A stretch of 64,000 nucleotides of DNA, taken from positions 4,225,001 through 4,289,000 of the forward strand of contig NZ_CP109446.1 in NCBI RefSeq assembly GCF_036227265.1, written 5' to 3'. This DNA is from Streptomyces sp. NBC_01476. GTDB lineage: Bacteria; Actinomycetota; Actinomycetes; Streptomycetales; Streptomycetaceae. Both the position numbers and the translations under genes were made by a program. The notes under the pieces are model-generated. The model did not search any database. It saw only the letters and a list, made by a program, of their open reading frames with translations, and had not been told where the DNA came from. Shown piece after piece: positions 16,354 to 26,157 of the stretch (positions are counted from its first letter, which is position 1; each line of letters opens with the position of its first letter).

Positions 16354-16448
16354 GTGCGGTGCACCAGCCAGGAAGCACCGTCGGTGGCGAGTGCGGGCAT
16401 CAAGTCGTCCTCGCCGAGCGGCTTTCCGCGTAAGTCGGTGAGTTCCAT
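16350..16448 (-). CDS. 32-residue ORF coupled to the PP2C gene
   Basis: ATG 16448 opens a 32-codon frame (MELTDLRGKPLGEDDLMPAL, then a tail ending SWLVHRT). Its stop overlaps the PP2C start as ATGA, the arrangement seen between genuine coupled cistrons. It is acidic in the first half, hydrophobic/basic at the end, and has no signal peptide or Cys. It may be a small protein, a leader peptide setting PP2C translation, or a remnant of a larger gene. Codon positions are GC-biased but too short to prove coding. Confidence 0.45.
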   Translation of the reverse strand: MELTDLRGKPLGEDDLMPALATDGASWLVHRT

Positions 16449-16464
16449 GGCCCGCGTCAAGGTA

Positions 16465-17757
16465 TCAGCCGGTGAGGAAGGCCGTCAGGGCGTTTGCCAG
16501 GTGGTGGGGGTCGTCGGCGCCGCAGAGTTCGCGGGCGGAGTGCATGGAGAGGATCGGGACGCCGATGTCGACGGTGGTGATGCCGTGGCGGGCGGCGGTG
16601 ATGGGGCCGATGGTGGTGCCGCAGGGCATGGAGTTGCTGGACACGAAGTGCTGGAAGGGCACGCCCGCCCGCTCGCAGGCCGCGGTGAACAGGGCGCGGC
16701 CGGTGCCGTCGGTGGCGTAGCGCTGGTTGGCGTTGGTCTTGAGGATCGGGCCGCCGTTGGCGCGCGGGTGGTGGGTCGGGTCGTGGCGCTCGGGGTAGTT
16801 GGGGTGCACCGCGTGGCCGACGTCGGAGGAGACGCAGACGGTGCCGGCCAGCGCGCGCAGCCGCTCCTCGTAACCGCCGCCGCGGGAGTGCACCGAGCGC
16901 TCCAGCACATTGCCGAGCAGCGGGCCGCCGGCGCCGGTGTCGGACTCGCTGCCGTTCTCCTCGTGGTCGAAGGCGGCAAGCACCGGGATGTACGGCAGGT
17001 CGGGTCCGGCCGCGGCGAGCAGCGCGGCCAGGCAGGCGTGCACCGAGAGCAGGTTGTCCAGCCGGGGCGCGGCGAGCAGTTCGCGGTCGCGGCCGAGGAA
17101 GGCGGGCGGCTGCACATCGTGGACCATCAGGTCCCAGCCGGCCACCTCGGCGGCCCGCAGGCCCGCCTCGGCGGCGAGGAAGTCGATCAGGTCGCCGTCG
17201 GACGGGTCGCCGAGACCCCACAGCGGCTGGAGGTGGCGCTGCTTGTCGAGGGTGAGGCCGTTGTCGTTGACCCCGCGGTCGAGGTGGATCGCCAGCTGGG
17301 CGATCCGCAGCAGCGGGCGGTCGACGTTGACCAGCCGGGTGCTGCCGTCGCGCAGCGACAGCCGGCCGGCCAGGCCCAGGTCGCGGTCGAGCCAGCTGTT
17401 GAGCAGCGGGCCGCCGTAGATCTCCATGGCCACCTGGCGCCAGCCGGCCGTCCCCATGTCGGGGCGCGGCTTGACCCGCAGGTTCGGTGAGTCGGTGTGC
17501 GCGCCGACCACCCGGTAGGGGGTCTGCGGGCGGGCGCCCTCGGGCACGTACCAGGCCACGATCGCGCCGCCGCGCAGTACGTACCGGCCGCCGTGCCCGC
17601 CGTCCCATGACGCGGTCTCGGCGACCTGGCGGAATCCGGCCTCCTCCAGCCGGGCCGCGGCCGAGGCCACCGCGTGGTACGGCGAGGGGCTGGCCTGCAC
17701 GAATGCCGCCAGATCTGCGGTGTGGCTGCGGTCGAACGCCGGGGAAGGGTGACTCAT
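16465..17757 (-). CDS. M18 family aminopeptidase
   Basis: A 430-residue dinuclear zinc exopeptidase of the DAP/ApeB family, which releases N-terminal acidic or neutral residues. Metal and active-site motifs: GAHTDSPNL (first His/Asp), FDHEENGS (Glu pair), SSDVGHAVHPNYPE (Asp/His) and SMHSARELCG (final His). Length and motif order match full-length members. ATG 17757 (MSHPSPAFDRSH) is preferred; an in-frame ATG lies at 17769. A perfect 14-bp hairpin sits 20 bases upstream of the start. Cytoplasmic housekeeping peptidase. Confidence 0.93.
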   Translation of the reverse strand: MSHPSPAFDRSHTADLAAFVQASPSPYHAVASAAARLEEAGFRQVAETASWDGGHGGRYVLRGGAIVAWYVPEGARPQTPYRVVGAHTDSPNLRVKPRPDMGTAGWRQVAMEIYGGPLLNSWLDRDLGLAGRLSLRDGSTRLVNVDRPLLRIAQLAIHLDRGVNDNGLTLDKQRHLQPLWGLGDPSDGDLIDFLAAEAGLRAAEVAGWDLMVHDVQPPAFLGRDRELLAAPRLDNLLSVHACLAALLAAAGPDLPYIPVLAAFDHEENGSESDTGAGGPLLGNVLERSVHSRGGGYEERLRALAGTVCVSSDVGHAVHPNYPERHDPTHHPRANGGPILKTNANQRYATDGTGRALFTAACERAGVPFQHFVSSNSMPCGTTIGPITAARHGITTVDIGVPILSMHSARELCGADDPHHLANALTAFLTG

Positions 17758-17776
17758 ACCGGTCAGCATAGGAGAC

Positions 17777-17808
17777 GGGGTTCCGCCACCTGGTGGTGGC
17801 GGAACCCC
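17777..17808. terminator. perfect 14-bp hairpin between fadE and the aminopeptidase gene
   Basis: GGGGTTCCGCCACC (17777-17790) pairs perfectly with GGTGGCGGAACCCC (17795-17808) around a TGGT loop. The right-arm core GGCGGAACCC recurs twice more nearby (about 17831 and 17863). It lies downstream of the acyl-CoA dehydrogenase stop and upstream of the M18 start, on a shared strand. It could terminate the first or sit in the leader of the second. Confidence 0.6.
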
Positions 17809-17949
17809 GACAGGTCGGTCGCTGCCGGATGGCGGAACCCCGCTGCGCCAGGCGCGGCCGGATGGCGGAACCCGCTGGGCCGCCCGCGCCGGATCACCCG
17901 CCGCCGCGGCGGGCGCCGCGGCGGGCACCAGCAAGGGCAACCGCCGTGC

Positions 17950-19776
17950 TCAGAAGGCGTCTTCCGGCAGGTCCATCACGTCGAGCGAGACGGTCTCGGC
18001 GATGGCCCGCTGGACGCCCACCCCGGGGAGGATGTCGGTGGCGAAGAACTTCGCCGCCGCGATCTTGCCGGTGTAGAAGGCGATGTCCTTGCCGGTGGCG
18101 TCGGCGAGCTTGTCGGCGGCCACACCGGCGCCCCTGAGCAGCAGGTAGGCCACGACCACGTCACCGGAGGCGAGCAGCAGCCGGGTGGAGTTGAGGCCGA
18201 CCTTGTAGATGTTGCGGACGTCCTGCTCGGTGGCGGCCAGGTCGGTGAGCATGGTGCCGACGATGCCCTCCAGGTCCGCCGCCGCCTTGGCCAACTGGTC
18301 GCGGGCGGCGGCCAGTTCCTCGCCGCCGGTCGCCTCGGCGAGGAACTTCTTGATCTCCTCGCTGAGCGCGGTGAGCGCCTGGCCCTGGTCGCGGACGATC
18401 TTCCGGAAGAAGTAGTCCTGGCCCTGGATCGCGGTGGTGCCCTCGTAGAGGGTGTCGATCTTGGCGTCCCGGATGTACTGCTCGACCGGGTACTCCTGCA
18501 GGTAGCCGGAGCCGCCGTAGGTCTGCAGCGACTGGGCCAGCTGCTCGTAGGACTTCTCCGAGCCGTAGCCCTTGACGATCGGCAGCAGCAGGTCGTTGAG
18601 GCTGTGCAGCTGCGCGGAGTCCTCGCCGGCGGCCTCGGCGGTCTGGATCGCGTCCTGGACGGAGGCGGTGTAGAGGACGAGCGCGCGCATGCCCTCGGCG
18701 TACGCCTTCTGCGTCAGCAGCGAGCGGCGCACGTCCGGGTGGTGGGTGATGGTGACCTTCGGCGCGGCCTTGTCGGTGAACTGGGCCAGGTCCGGGCCCT
18801 GGACGCGCTCCTTGGCGTACTCCAGCGCGTTGAGGTAGCCGGTGGAGAGGGTGGCGATGGCCTTGGTGCCGACCATCATCCGGGCGAACTCGATGATCCG
18901 GAACATCTGCCGGATGCCGTCGTGCTTCTCGCCGATGAGCCAGCCCTTGGCGGGGTGCTTGTCGCCGAAGGTCAGCTCGCAGGTGTTGGACGCCTTGAGG
19001 CCCATCTTGTGCTCGACGTTGGTGGCGTACACGCCGTTGCGCTCGCCGAGTTCACCGGTCTCGAAGTCGAACTCGAACTTCGGCACCATGAAGAGCGACA
19101 GGCCCTTGGTGCCGGGGCCGGCGCCCTCGGGGCGGGCCAGCACGTAGTGGATGATGTTCTCGGACATGTCGTGCTCGCCCGAGGTGATGAAGCGCTTCAC
19201 GCCATCGATGTGCCAGGTGCCGTCGGGCTGCTGAACGGCCTTGGTGCGGCCGGCGCCGACGTCGGAGCCCGCGTCCGGCTCGGTGAGCACCATGGTGGAG
19301 CCCCACTGCTTCTCCACCGCGAGCGCGGCGATCTTCTTCTGCTCCTCGGTGCCCTCGTCGTAGAGGATGCCGGCGAAGGCCGGGCCTGAGGAGTACATCC
19401 AGATCGCCGGGTTGGAGCCGAGCACCAGTTCGGCGTACGACCAGATCAGGGAGCGCGGGGCGGTGGTGCCGCCGATCTCCTCGGGCAGGCCGAGCCGCCA
19501 GTACTCGGCGTCCATGAAGGCCTGGTAGCTCTTCTTGAAGGCGGCCGGCACCGGCGCGCTGCCGGTCTCGGGGTCGAAGACCGGCGGGTTGCGGTCGGCT
19601 TCGGCGAACGACTCGGCCAGCTCGTTCTCGGCCAGGCGCGCCAGTTCGCCGAGGATGTCCTTCGCGGTCTCCACGTCCATCTCCGCGAACGGACCCGTGC
19701 CGTAGAGCTGGTCGCGGCCGAGCACCTCGAAGAGGTTGAACTCGATGTCGCGGAGGTTCGACTTGTAGTGGCCCAT
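17950..19776 (-). CDS. acyl-CoA dehydrogenase (FadE type)
   Basis: A 608-residue FAD-dependent acyl-CoA dehydrogenase with the extended C-terminal domain of the larger actinobacterial FadE enzymes. Flavin and substrate motifs: [30 protein letters not shown] and [24 protein letters not shown]. The catalytic base is probably the Glu in [14 protein letters not shown] 19776 ([13 protein letters not shown]) follows GGAG at eight bases; in-frame starts up to 19854 are less likely. Role: first step of fatty-acid beta-oxidation. Apparently monocistronic. Confidence 0.94.
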   Translation of the reverse strand: MGHYKSNLRDIEFNLFEVLGRDQLYGTGPFAEMDVETAKDILGELARLAENELAESFAEADRNPPVFDPETGSAPVPAAFKKSYQAFMDAEYWRLGLPEEIGGTTAPRSLIWSYAELVLGSNPAIWMYSSGPAFAGILYDEGTEEQKKIAALAVEKQWGSTMVLTEPDAGSDVGAGRTKAVQQPDGTWHIDGVKRFITSGEHDMSENIIHYVLARPEGAGPGTKGLSLFMVPKFEFDFETGELGERNGVYATNVEHKMGLKASNTCELTFGDKHPAKGWLIGEKHDGIRQMFRIIEFARMMVGTKAIATLSTGYLNALEYAKERVQGPDLAQFTDKAAPKVTITHHPDVRRSLLTQKAYAEGMRALVLYTASVQDAIQTAEAAGEDSAQLHSLNDLLLPIVKGYGSEKSYEQLAQSLQTYGGSGYLQEYPVEQYIRDAKIDTLYEGTTAIQGQDYFFRKIVRDQGQALTALSEEIKKFLAEATGGEELAAARDQLAKAAADLEGIVGTMLTDLAATEQDVRNIYKVGLNSTRLLLASGDVVVAYLLLRGAGVAADKLADATGKDIAFYTGKIAAAKFFATDILPGVGVQRAIAETVSLDVMDLPEDAF

Positions 19777-19940
19777 GACGACGGCTCCGTATCGCTGCTG
19801 CATGAGGTCTGCTGCTCTGGATGAGATGTGGTCGTACGACATCATGCTACCCATCGGTAACTAGGAAGCAACCCCCAACCTGCCGGATGTGACGGCCGCC
19901 TCCACCCCGGCGGGCGCCGCGTTTTCGTTAGGCTGGGCGG

Positions 19941-20426
19941 GTGTACGGCTACGAGCAGAGTGTGAACGCTGGACCCGGCGGCCCGATGGGTGCCGCACCC
20001 ATGGGCGGCGGCTATCCCGAGCCGTCGCCCGGTTATCAGGAAGCGGCCACCGGCTACCCGGAGCCCTCGCCCCCGTCGCTCACCGACGCGGTACGGGCCT
20101 TCACCACCGGTTCGCTGGCGGCCGAGGACTTCCAGGCGATCTTCACCACGTCCAAGGTCTACTGCCCGCGTGGCGAGAACCCGGGCTTCCTGGCGCTGCA
20201 CGACACGCAGCAGCCGGTGATCCCGATGTTCAGCACACTCAAGGAACTGCGCAGGTACGCGGGCAAGGAGTCCAAGTACTTCGTCATCACCGGCGCCGAG
20301 GTGCTGGACCTGCTGCCCACCGGGTACGGCTTCGTGCTCGACATCGACGGGCAGCACCGCATGGTCTTCGACGCGAAGGCCGTGGAGCAGATGATCGACT
20401 TCACCATGCGGCGGATGTACGGCTGA
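19941..20426 (+). CDS. SseB-like protein
   Basis: A 161-residue protein. The first 50 residues are a Gly/Pro/Tyr-rich disordered leader. The remainder matches the SseB N-terminal fold found across actinomycetes (DFQAIFTTSKVYCPRGENPGFLAL, VIPMFSTLKELRRYAGKESKYFVITGAEVLDLLPTGYGFVLD). Its function in bacteria lacking type III secretion is unknown. GTG 19941 is preceded by TAGGCT at about 19930, with no ribosome site, so it is probably leaderless. Divergent from fadE. Confidence 0.8.
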   Translation: MYGYEQSVNAGPGGPMGAAPMGGGYPEPSPGYQEAATGYPEPSPPSLTDAVRAFTTGSLAAEDFQAIFTTSKVYCPRGENPGFLALHDTQQPVIPMFSTLKELRRYAGKESKYFVITGAEVLDLLPTGYGFVLDIDGQHRMVFDAKAVEQMIDFTMRRMYG

Positions 20427-20489
20427 GCCCTGCCGAGGGCGCTTTCGAGTCAGTGACGGAATAGTCACAGCTTGCGAGATGTTCAGCCT

Positions 20490-20502
20490 TCAACTAAATT
20501 GA
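20490..20502. promoter_or_regulatory. small inverted repeat upstream of the pirin gene
   Basis: TCAA-CTAAA-TTGA (20490-20502) is an AT-rich inverted repeat in an otherwise GC-rich leader, 28 bases before the pirin start. MarR-family operators can look like this, but no regulator gene is adjacent; low confidence. Confidence 0.35.
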
Positions 20503-20530
20503 GAGCAGAGCATCACCGAAGGAGGCCGTC

Positions 20531-21493
20531 ATGCCCGCCGTGACCGTAGAGAACCCGCTGACCCTGCCGCGGCTCACCGCCGCACCCGACGCGCACGTGC
20601 GTCCCGCGCTCGCCGTGAGCACCGCCCCGAGCGGTCTCGAAGGGGAGGGCTTCCCGGTCCGCCGCGCCTTCGCGGGCATCGACTACCGGCACCTCGACCC
20701 GTTCATCATGATGGACCAGATGGGCGAGGTGGAGTACGCGCCGGGTGAGCCCAAGGGCACGCCCTGGCACCCGCACCGCGGCTTCGAGACCGTCACCTAC
20801 ATCATGGACGGCACCTTCATCCACCAGGACTCGCACGGCGGTGGCGGCACCATCACCAACGGCGACACGCAGTGGATGACCGCGGGTTCCGGCCTGCTGC
20901 ACATCGAGACCCCGCCGGAGTCCCTGGTCACCAGCGGCGGCCTCTTCCACGGCCTCCAGCTGTGGGTGAACCTGCCAAAGGCCGACAAGATGATGCCGCC
21001 CAAGTACCAGGACATCCGGGCCGGCGGCCTGAAGCTGCTCACCTCCGGCGACGGCGGCGCGCTGATCCGGCTCATCGCCGGCGACCTCGACGGCCACCAG
21101 GGCCCCGGCGCCACCCACACACCGATCACCATGATCCACCTGTCACTGAACCCCGGCGCCTCGGTCACCCTCCCCTGGCGGCCCGACTTCAACGCGCTCG
21201 CCTACGGCCTGGCCGGCCGCGGCTTCGCGGGTCCGGAGGCGCGTCCGTTCCGGATGGGCCAGGCGGTCGTCTTCGGCAAGGGCGACGCGCTCACCCTGCG
21301 CGCCGACGAGACCCAGGAGTCCCGCTCCCCCAACTTCGAAGTGGTGCTGCTGGGCGGGCAGCCGATCCGCGAGCCGATGATGCAGTACGGCCCGTTCGTG
21401 ATGAACACCCACGCCGAACTCGCCCAGGCCTTCGACGACTTCCAGGCCGGCCGGCTGGGCACCATCCCGGCGGACACCGTGCTGGGGAAGTAA
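20531..21493 (+). CDS. pirin-family protein
   Basis: A 320-residue bicupin. The N-terminal pirin domain has the metal-binding and family motifs FAGIDYRHLDPFIMMDQMG, GTPWHPHRGFETVTYIMDG (His pair), HQDSHGGGG and MTAGSGLLHIE. The C-terminal pirin domain has NALAYGLAGRGF. Some pirins have quercetinase activity, others act as regulators or redox sensors. The start is ATG 20531 with GGAGG seven bases upstream. It converges on the SpoIIE-type gene at 21552. Monocistronic; an AT-rich inverted repeat marks the promoter region. Confidence 0.93.
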   Translation: MPAVTVENPLTLPRLTAAPDAHVRPALAVSTAPSGLEGEGFPVRRAFAGIDYRHLDPFIMMDQMGEVEYAPGEPKGTPWHPHRGFETVTYIMDGTFIHQDSHGGGGTITNGDTQWMTAGSGLLHIETPPESLVTSGGLFHGLQLWVNLPKADKMMPPKYQDIRAGGLKLLTSGDGGALIRLIAGDLDGHQGPGATHTPITMIHLSLNPGASVTLPWRPDFNALAYGLAGRGFAGPEARPFRMGQAVVFGKGDALTLRADETQESRSPNFEVVLLGGQPIREPMMQYGPFVMNTHAELAQAFDDFQAGRLGTIPADTVLGK

Positions 21494-21551
21494 ACAGACA
21501 GGGTCGGCCACGGGCTCGGGCCGCGGCCGGCGGGGAGGTCCGCCACCGGCC

Positions 21552-23585
21552 TCAGTTCTCGTACAGCTCGAACCAGATCGACTTCCCGTCCCCCCGCGGG
21601 TCCACCCCCCAGGCGTCGGCCAGCTCCTCCATCAGGAGCAGGCCGCGCCCGCTGGAGGCCATCTCGCCGGGGGACCGGCGGTGCGGCATCTCGTCGGAGC
21701 GGTCACCGACCTCGACGTGCAGCCTGCGGGTGCCGGGCATGCCGGTGATCTGGGCGGTGAGCCGGGCGTCCTCGTCGGTGTGGACCAGGACGTTGGTGAC
21801 CATCTCCGAGACCAGCAGCACGGCGGACTCCAGCTGGTCGGGGGAGACCCAGTCGTGCAGCAGCGCGCGGATGTCCTCGCGGGCGCTGCGGATCCGGCCA
21901 GGATCGGCCTGCGGGACGGTCAGCACGGTACGGCGGACCGGGACCGCGCAGGTGGGACCGTCCGGTTCCCGGCGCAGCAGCACCAGCGCGATGTCGTCCT
22001 CGCGGCGGTCGGCGAGCGGACCTGTGGTGTGGTGCGAGGCCGGCCCGTGCACCGCCCGGATCAGCGCGTCGGCGAGCGCCTCCAGATCGTCCGCCGGGCC
22101 CGCCTCGAAGACCTCGCTCAGCCGGCGCCAGCCGGTGGTCAGATCGTGGCCGCCGGTCTCGATCAGGCCGTCGGTGCACAGCAGCAGGACCTCACCGGGT
22201 TCGAGCGAGAGCCGGGTGGTGGGGTAGTCCTCGTCCGGTGCGATGCCCAGCGGCAGCCCGCCCGCGGTGCGGCGCACGATGGTGGTGCCGTCACCGAGCC
22301 GGATGGCGGGCTCCGGGTGCCCGGCCCTGACCACGTCGAGCGTGCCGGTGGCGGGGTCCACCTCCAGATAGAGGCAGGTCGCGAACCGTACGTCCTCCGG
22401 CGCGACGCCCTCGGAGAGACCGGCCAGAAAGCGGGAGGTCCGGGAGAGCACCGCGTCCGGCCGGTGCCCTTCCGCCGCATAGGCCCGCAGCGCGATCCGC
22501 AGCTGCCCCATCAGGCCGGCCGCCGTCACGTCGTGGCCCTGGACGTCGCCGATCACGATCGCGGTGCTCCCCGACGGCAGGTCGATCACGTCGTACCAGT
22601 CGCCGCCGACCTGCAGGCCGCCGCCGGTGGGGACATAGCGGGCGGACATCGCCATGCCCTCGATGCCGGGCTCCTCGGCCGGCAGCATCGTCCGCTGCAG
22701 CCCGTCGGAGAGCGCCCGCTCGGACTCGTGCACGCTGGCCCGGGAGAGCGCCTGCGCCAGCATCCGGGCCACCGTGGTGAGCACCGACCGCTCGTCGGGG
22801 GTGAACTCGACCGGTTCGCGGAAGGCCGCCATCCACACGCCGATGGTCTCGCCGGCCACGGTGAGCGGCAGATAGGCCCAGGAGGAGCGGCCGAAGACCT
22901 TCACCATCGGCCAGGCGTCGGGGAACCGCTCCTCGTACTCCTGCGGGGTCGGCAGATAGACCGCCTCTCCGGTGCGGACCACCACGGCCGCCGGGTAGTC
23001 CAGGCTCAGCGGCAGCTCACGGGGCCAGGTGTCCGGCATCTCCTGGCCGTGGTGCCCGACGACGGTCAGCTGGTCGCCGTCCTTGCCGAAGACGGCCAGT
23101 CCCTCCGGCGAGAAGCTGGGCATCGACAGCCCGGCGGCCACCCGCAGCACTTCCTCGGTCGAGTCCGCCTCGGCCAGCGCGCGGCCGGCGTCCAGCAGAA
23201 ACGCCTCCCGGGAGCGGTGCCACTCCCGGGCGGTCGTGGAGCCGAGCGGCAGGCCGCGCACTTCGTTGATGGTGCCGCTGAGCAGCTGCCCCTGGGGGCG
23301 GACCCGGATGCGTACGGTCCGCACCACCACCCCGTCCTCGTTGACCACCCGCAGCCGGGACTCGGAGATGCCGCCCTCGGCGCGGGCCAGGGTGAGGTCG
23401 GCGGCGAACGCCCGGTAGTCGTTGATCTGGAAACGGGACCTGACGGCCTCGTACGAGTGCGTGCCCGAGACCCCCGGCAGACCCAGCAGCCGGGTCGTCC
23501 GGGCGTCGGCGGACAAGGTCCCCGTCGACCAGTCCCACTGCCACAGGCCGTAGCCCACAGCGGCGAGGACGTCGTCGGTGCGCAT
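21552..23585 (-). CDS. PAS-GAF-SpoIIE-HATPase regulatory phosphatase
   Basis: A 677-residue protein combining four modules: PAS-like (about 1-110, [17 protein letters not shown]), GAF (about 130-290), SpoIIE/PP2C (about 305-515; [35 protein letters not shown]) and an RsbW-type HATPase_c_2 (about 540-675; [13 protein letters not shown]). Such proteins carry both anti-anti-sigma phosphatase and anti-sigma kinase-like parts and set the phosphorylation of STAS proteins. Ligand unknown. Divergent from aspS. The STAS protein at 31969 and the HATPase proteins at 30279 and 49078 are possible network members, not proven partners. Confidence 0.93.
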   Translation of the reverse strand: MRTDDVLAAVGYGLWQWDWSTGTLSADARTTRLLGLPGVSGTHSYEAVRSRFQINDYRAFAADLTLARAEGGISESRLRVVNEDGVVVRTVRIRVRPQGQLLSGTINEVRGLPLGSTTAREWHRSREAFLLDAGRALAEADSTEEVLRVAAGLSMPSFSPEGLAVFGKDGDQLTVVGHHGQEMPDTWPRELPLSLDYPAAVVVRTGEAVYLPTPQEYEERFPDAWPMVKVFGRSSWAYLPLTVAGETIGVWMAAFREPVEFTPDERSVLTTVARMLAQALSRASVHESERALSDGLQRTMLPAEEPGIEGMAMSARYVPTGGGLQVGGDWYDVIDLPSGSTAIVIGDVQGHDVTAAGLMGQLRIALRAYAAEGHRPDAVLSRTSRFLAGLSEGVAPEDVRFATCLYLEVDPATGTLDVVRAGHPEPAIRLGDGTTIVRRTAGGLPLGIAPDEDYPTTRLSLEPGEVLLLCTDGLIETGGHDLTTGWRRLSEVFEAGPADDLEALADALIRAVHGPASHHTTGPLADRREDDIALVLLRREPDGPTCAVPVRRTVLTVPQADPGRIRSAREDIRALLHDWVSPDQLESAVLLVSEMVTNVLVHTDEDARLTAQITGMPGTRRLHVEVGDRSDEMPHRRSPGEMASSGRGLLLMEELADAWGVDPRGDGKSIWFELYEN

Positions 23586-23733
23586 TTCGCCAGTTTATGA
23601 GGTTATGGAAGATATCGGCGAGCTTATCCGGATGGGGAAGCGGGCCGGAGCGCCGGTACGCTGTGCTGGGCCGAAGGCCCGGCCACATGAACCGCACCAC
23701 GCGAACCACGAATCAAGGCAGGACGACAAGCGA

Positions 23734-25500
23734 ATGCATCGGTACCGGTCCCACACCTGCGGTGAGCTGCGCGCCACTGACGTCGACACCGACGTCCGCC
23801 TGTCCGGCTGGCTGCACAATCGCCGCGATCTGGGCGGCATCCTCTTCGTCGACCTGCGCGACCACTACGGCTTCACCCAGCTCGTGGTCCGCCCGGGCTC
23901 GCCGGTGTACGACCAGCTGAGCGCCCAGTCCAAGGAGTCGGTGCTCAGGGTCGACGGCCGGGTGGTGGCCCGCTCCGCGGAGAACGTCAACCCGGAGCTG
24001 CCGACCGGCGAGGTCGAGGTCGAGGTGACCTCGGTCGAGGTGCTGGGCGCCGCCGACCAGCTGCCGTTCCCGGTCTTCCCCGAGGACAACGCCAACGAGG
24101 AGATGCGGCTCACCAACCGCTTCCTGGACCTGCGCCGCCAGCGCATGCACCGCAACATCATGCTGCGCACCCAGGTCATCTCCTTCCTGCGCCGCGAGAT
24201 GACCGCGCTCGGCTTCAACGAGATGGCCACCCCGATCCTCTCGGCCACCTCCCCCGAGGGCGCCCGCGACTTCCTGGTGCCCTCCCGGGTGCACGCCGGC
24301 AGGTTCTACGCGCTGCCGCAGGCCCCGCAGCAGTTCAAGCAGCTGCTGATGATCTCCGGCTTCGACCGCTACTTCCAGATCGCGCCGTGCTTCCGCGACG
24401 AGGACTCCCGCGCCGACCGCTCGCCCGGCGAGTTCTACCAGCTCGACGTCGAGATGAGCTTCGTGGAGCAGGAGGACGTCTTCGGCATCATCGAGAAGGT
24501 GATGACCGACCTGTTCACCGAGTTCGGCGGCGGCCGCAGCGTCACCTCGCCCTTCCCGCGGATCCCGTTCCGCGAGTCGATGCTGAAGTACGGCAACGAC
24601 AAGCCGGACCTGCGCACCACGCTGGAACTGGTCGACGTCTCCGCGGTCTTCGCCGGCTCCGGCTTCAAGGCCTTCGCCGGCAAGCACGTACGCGCGCTGG
24701 CCGTGCCGGACACCGCCGACCAGCCGCGGAAGTTCTTCGACCAGCTCGGTGAGTACGCGGTCTCGCTCGGCGCGAAGGGCCTGGCCTGGGTCCGGGTCGG
24801 CGACGACAACGCGCTCACCGGCCCGATCGCCAAGTTCCTCGAACCGGACGACGTGACCGCGCTGCTCGCGGCCGTCGGCGCCAAGCCGGGCACCGCGATC
24901 TTCTTCGGCGCCGGGGAGTTCGACGAGGTCAGCAAGATCATGGGCCCCGTCCGGGTGGAGGCAGCCAAGCGCACCGGGCAGTTCGAGGAGGGCGTCTTCC
25001 GGTTCTGCTGGATCGTCGACTTCCCGATGTTCGAGCGGAACGAGGACACCGGCGCGATCGAGTTCTCGCACAACCCGTTCTCCATGCCCCAGGGCGGACT
25101 TGAGGCGCTGGAGACGAAGGACCCGCTGGACATCCTGGCGTGGCAGTACGACATCGTCTGCAACGGCGTCGAGCTGTCGTCCGGTGCCATCCGGAACCAC
25201 GAACCGGAAGTGATGTACAAGGCGTTCGGCATCGCAGGCTACGACCGGGAGACCGTGCAGGCCGAGTTCGGCGGCATGCTGCGCGCCTTCCACTTCGGCG
25301 CCCCGCCGCACGGCGGGATCGCCCCGGGCGTTGACCGGATGGTGATGCTGCTCGCGGACGAGCCCAACATCCGCGAGACGATCGCCTTCCCGCTCAACCA
25401 GAACGCGCAGGACCTGCTCATGGGCGCGCCCTCGGAGGTCTCCGAGGCCCGGCTGCGGGAGCTGCACCTGTCGGTGCGCAAGCCCAACCCGAAGGGCTGA
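23734..25500 (+). CDS. aspS: aspartyl-tRNA synthetase
   Basis: A 588-residue class II synthetase that charges tRNA-Asp. An OB-fold anticodon-binding domain occupies about 1-110 ([25 protein letters not shown]). Class II motif 1 is near [15 protein letters not shown]. Motif 2 is [25 protein letters not shown]. The bacterial GAD insertion domain follows, and motif 3 is [14 protein letters not shown]. The start is ATG 23734 ([13 protein letters not shown]). Length and domain order are those of the bacterial enzyme. A strong terminator follows at 25525. Confidence 0.97.
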   Translation: MHRYRSHTCGELRATDVDTDVRLSGWLHNRRDLGGILFVDLRDHYGFTQLVVRPGSPVYDQLSAQSKESVLRVDGRVVARSAENVNPELPTGEVEVEVTSVEVLGAADQLPFPVFPEDNANEEMRLTNRFLDLRRQRMHRNIMLRTQVISFLRREMTALGFNEMATPILSATSPEGARDFLVPSRVHAGRFYALPQAPQQFKQLLMISGFDRYFQIAPCFRDEDSRADRSPGEFYQLDVEMSFVEQEDVFGIIEKVMTDLFTEFGGGRSVTSPFPRIPFRESMLKYGNDKPDLRTTLELVDVSAVFAGSGFKAFAGKHVRALAVPDTADQPRKFFDQLGEYAVSLGAKGLAWVRVGDDNALTGPIAKFLEPDDVTALLAAVGAKPGTAIFFGAGEFDEVSKIMGPVRVEAAKRTGQFEEGVFRFCWIVDFPMFERNEDTGAIEFSHNPFSMPQGGLEALETKDPLDILAWQYDIVCNGVELSSGAIRNHEPEVMYKAFGIAGYDRETVQAEFGGMLRAFHFGAPPHGGIAPGVDRMVMLLADEPNIRETIAFPLNQNAQDLLMGAPSEVSEARLRELHLSVRKPNPKG

Positions 25501-25524
25501 CCGCCCTTTTCGCGACGGGTACGG

Positions 25525-25563
25525 AACACCGGCGGGCCGTTCTTCGGCTCCGCCGGTGTTTTT
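25525..25563 (+). terminator. Rho-independent terminator of aspS
   Basis: A perfect 11-bp stem AACACCGGCGG (25525-25535) with CCGCCGGTGTT (25550-25560), running into a T-tract of five. One of the few hairpins here with a classic T-tail. Confidence 0.88.
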
Positions 25564-25644
25564 CTGTGCGGAACCGGCAGCGGCGAGGCAACGCGGACGG
25601 TGGGCCGCCGCGTTGGGGGAGTGTGGAAGAAGAAGAGGTGAGCG

Positions 25645-26157
25645 GTGGGCGTGGCCGGATTCGAGGAGTTCGTCGCGGCCCGGGGGCCGAGGCTGCTCCG
25701 GGTCGCCTGGCTGCTCACCGGCGACGCACACCTGGCAGAGGACCTGCTGCAGACGGTGCTCGCCAGGGTCTGGCCCAAGTGGAACCGGATAGCCGACGAG
25801 AACCCCGAGGCGTACGTCCGCAAGGCGCTGGTGCACGCGCACGCCTCCTGGTGGCGGCGCAAGTGGCGGGGCGAGGTGCCGCACGGCGACGACCTGCCGG
25901 ACCGGGCCGCGCCCGCGGACCCGTTCGCGGACGTGGACCTGGAGCAGACGCTCGCCGCGGCGATACGCACCCTGCCGACCCGGCAGCGGGCGGTGGTGGT
26001 GCTGCGCTACTTCGAGGACCTGAGCGTCGCCGGGACCGCGGAGGTGCTGGGCTGCTCGGAGGGCACCGTCAAGAGCCAGGCGTCCAAGGCGCTGCACACC
26101 CTGCGGACCCGGCTGCCGGTCACCGCGGCACTGCCGGAGGGGGGTGACCGGGGATGA
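25645..26157 (+). CDS. SigE-family (ECF-like) RNA polymerase sigma factor
   Basis: A 170-residue sigma-70 family factor of the actinobacterial SigE group. Region 2 spans about residues 5-75 (FEEFVAARGPRLLRVAWLLTGDAHLAEDLLQTVLARVWPKW, then the -10-recognition helix with RKALVHAHASWWRRK). Region 4 spans about 105-155 (LPTRQRAVVVLRYFEDLSVAGTAEVLGCSEGTVKSQASKAL). GTG 25645 follows AGAGGTGAG. The downstream gene starts in an ATGA overlap, giving a sigma/membrane-partner pair followed by an L,D-transpeptidase, which suggests cell-envelope control. Confidence 0.93.
   Translation: MGVAGFEEFVAARGPRLLRVAWLLTGDAHLAEDLLQTVLARVWPKWNRIADENPEAYVRKALVHAHASWWRRKWRGEVPHGDDLPDRAAPADPFADVDLEQTLAAAIRTLPTRQRAVVVLRYFEDLSVAGTAEVLGCSEGTVKSQASKALHTLRTRLPVTAALPEGGDRG

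Noticed and set aside
25570..25600. ECF-type autoregulatory promoter (GGAACC with a CG-rich -10) before the SigE-type gene.
   Set aside because: The -35-like GGAACC is present but the -10 region does not match a usual CGTC/CGTT motif.
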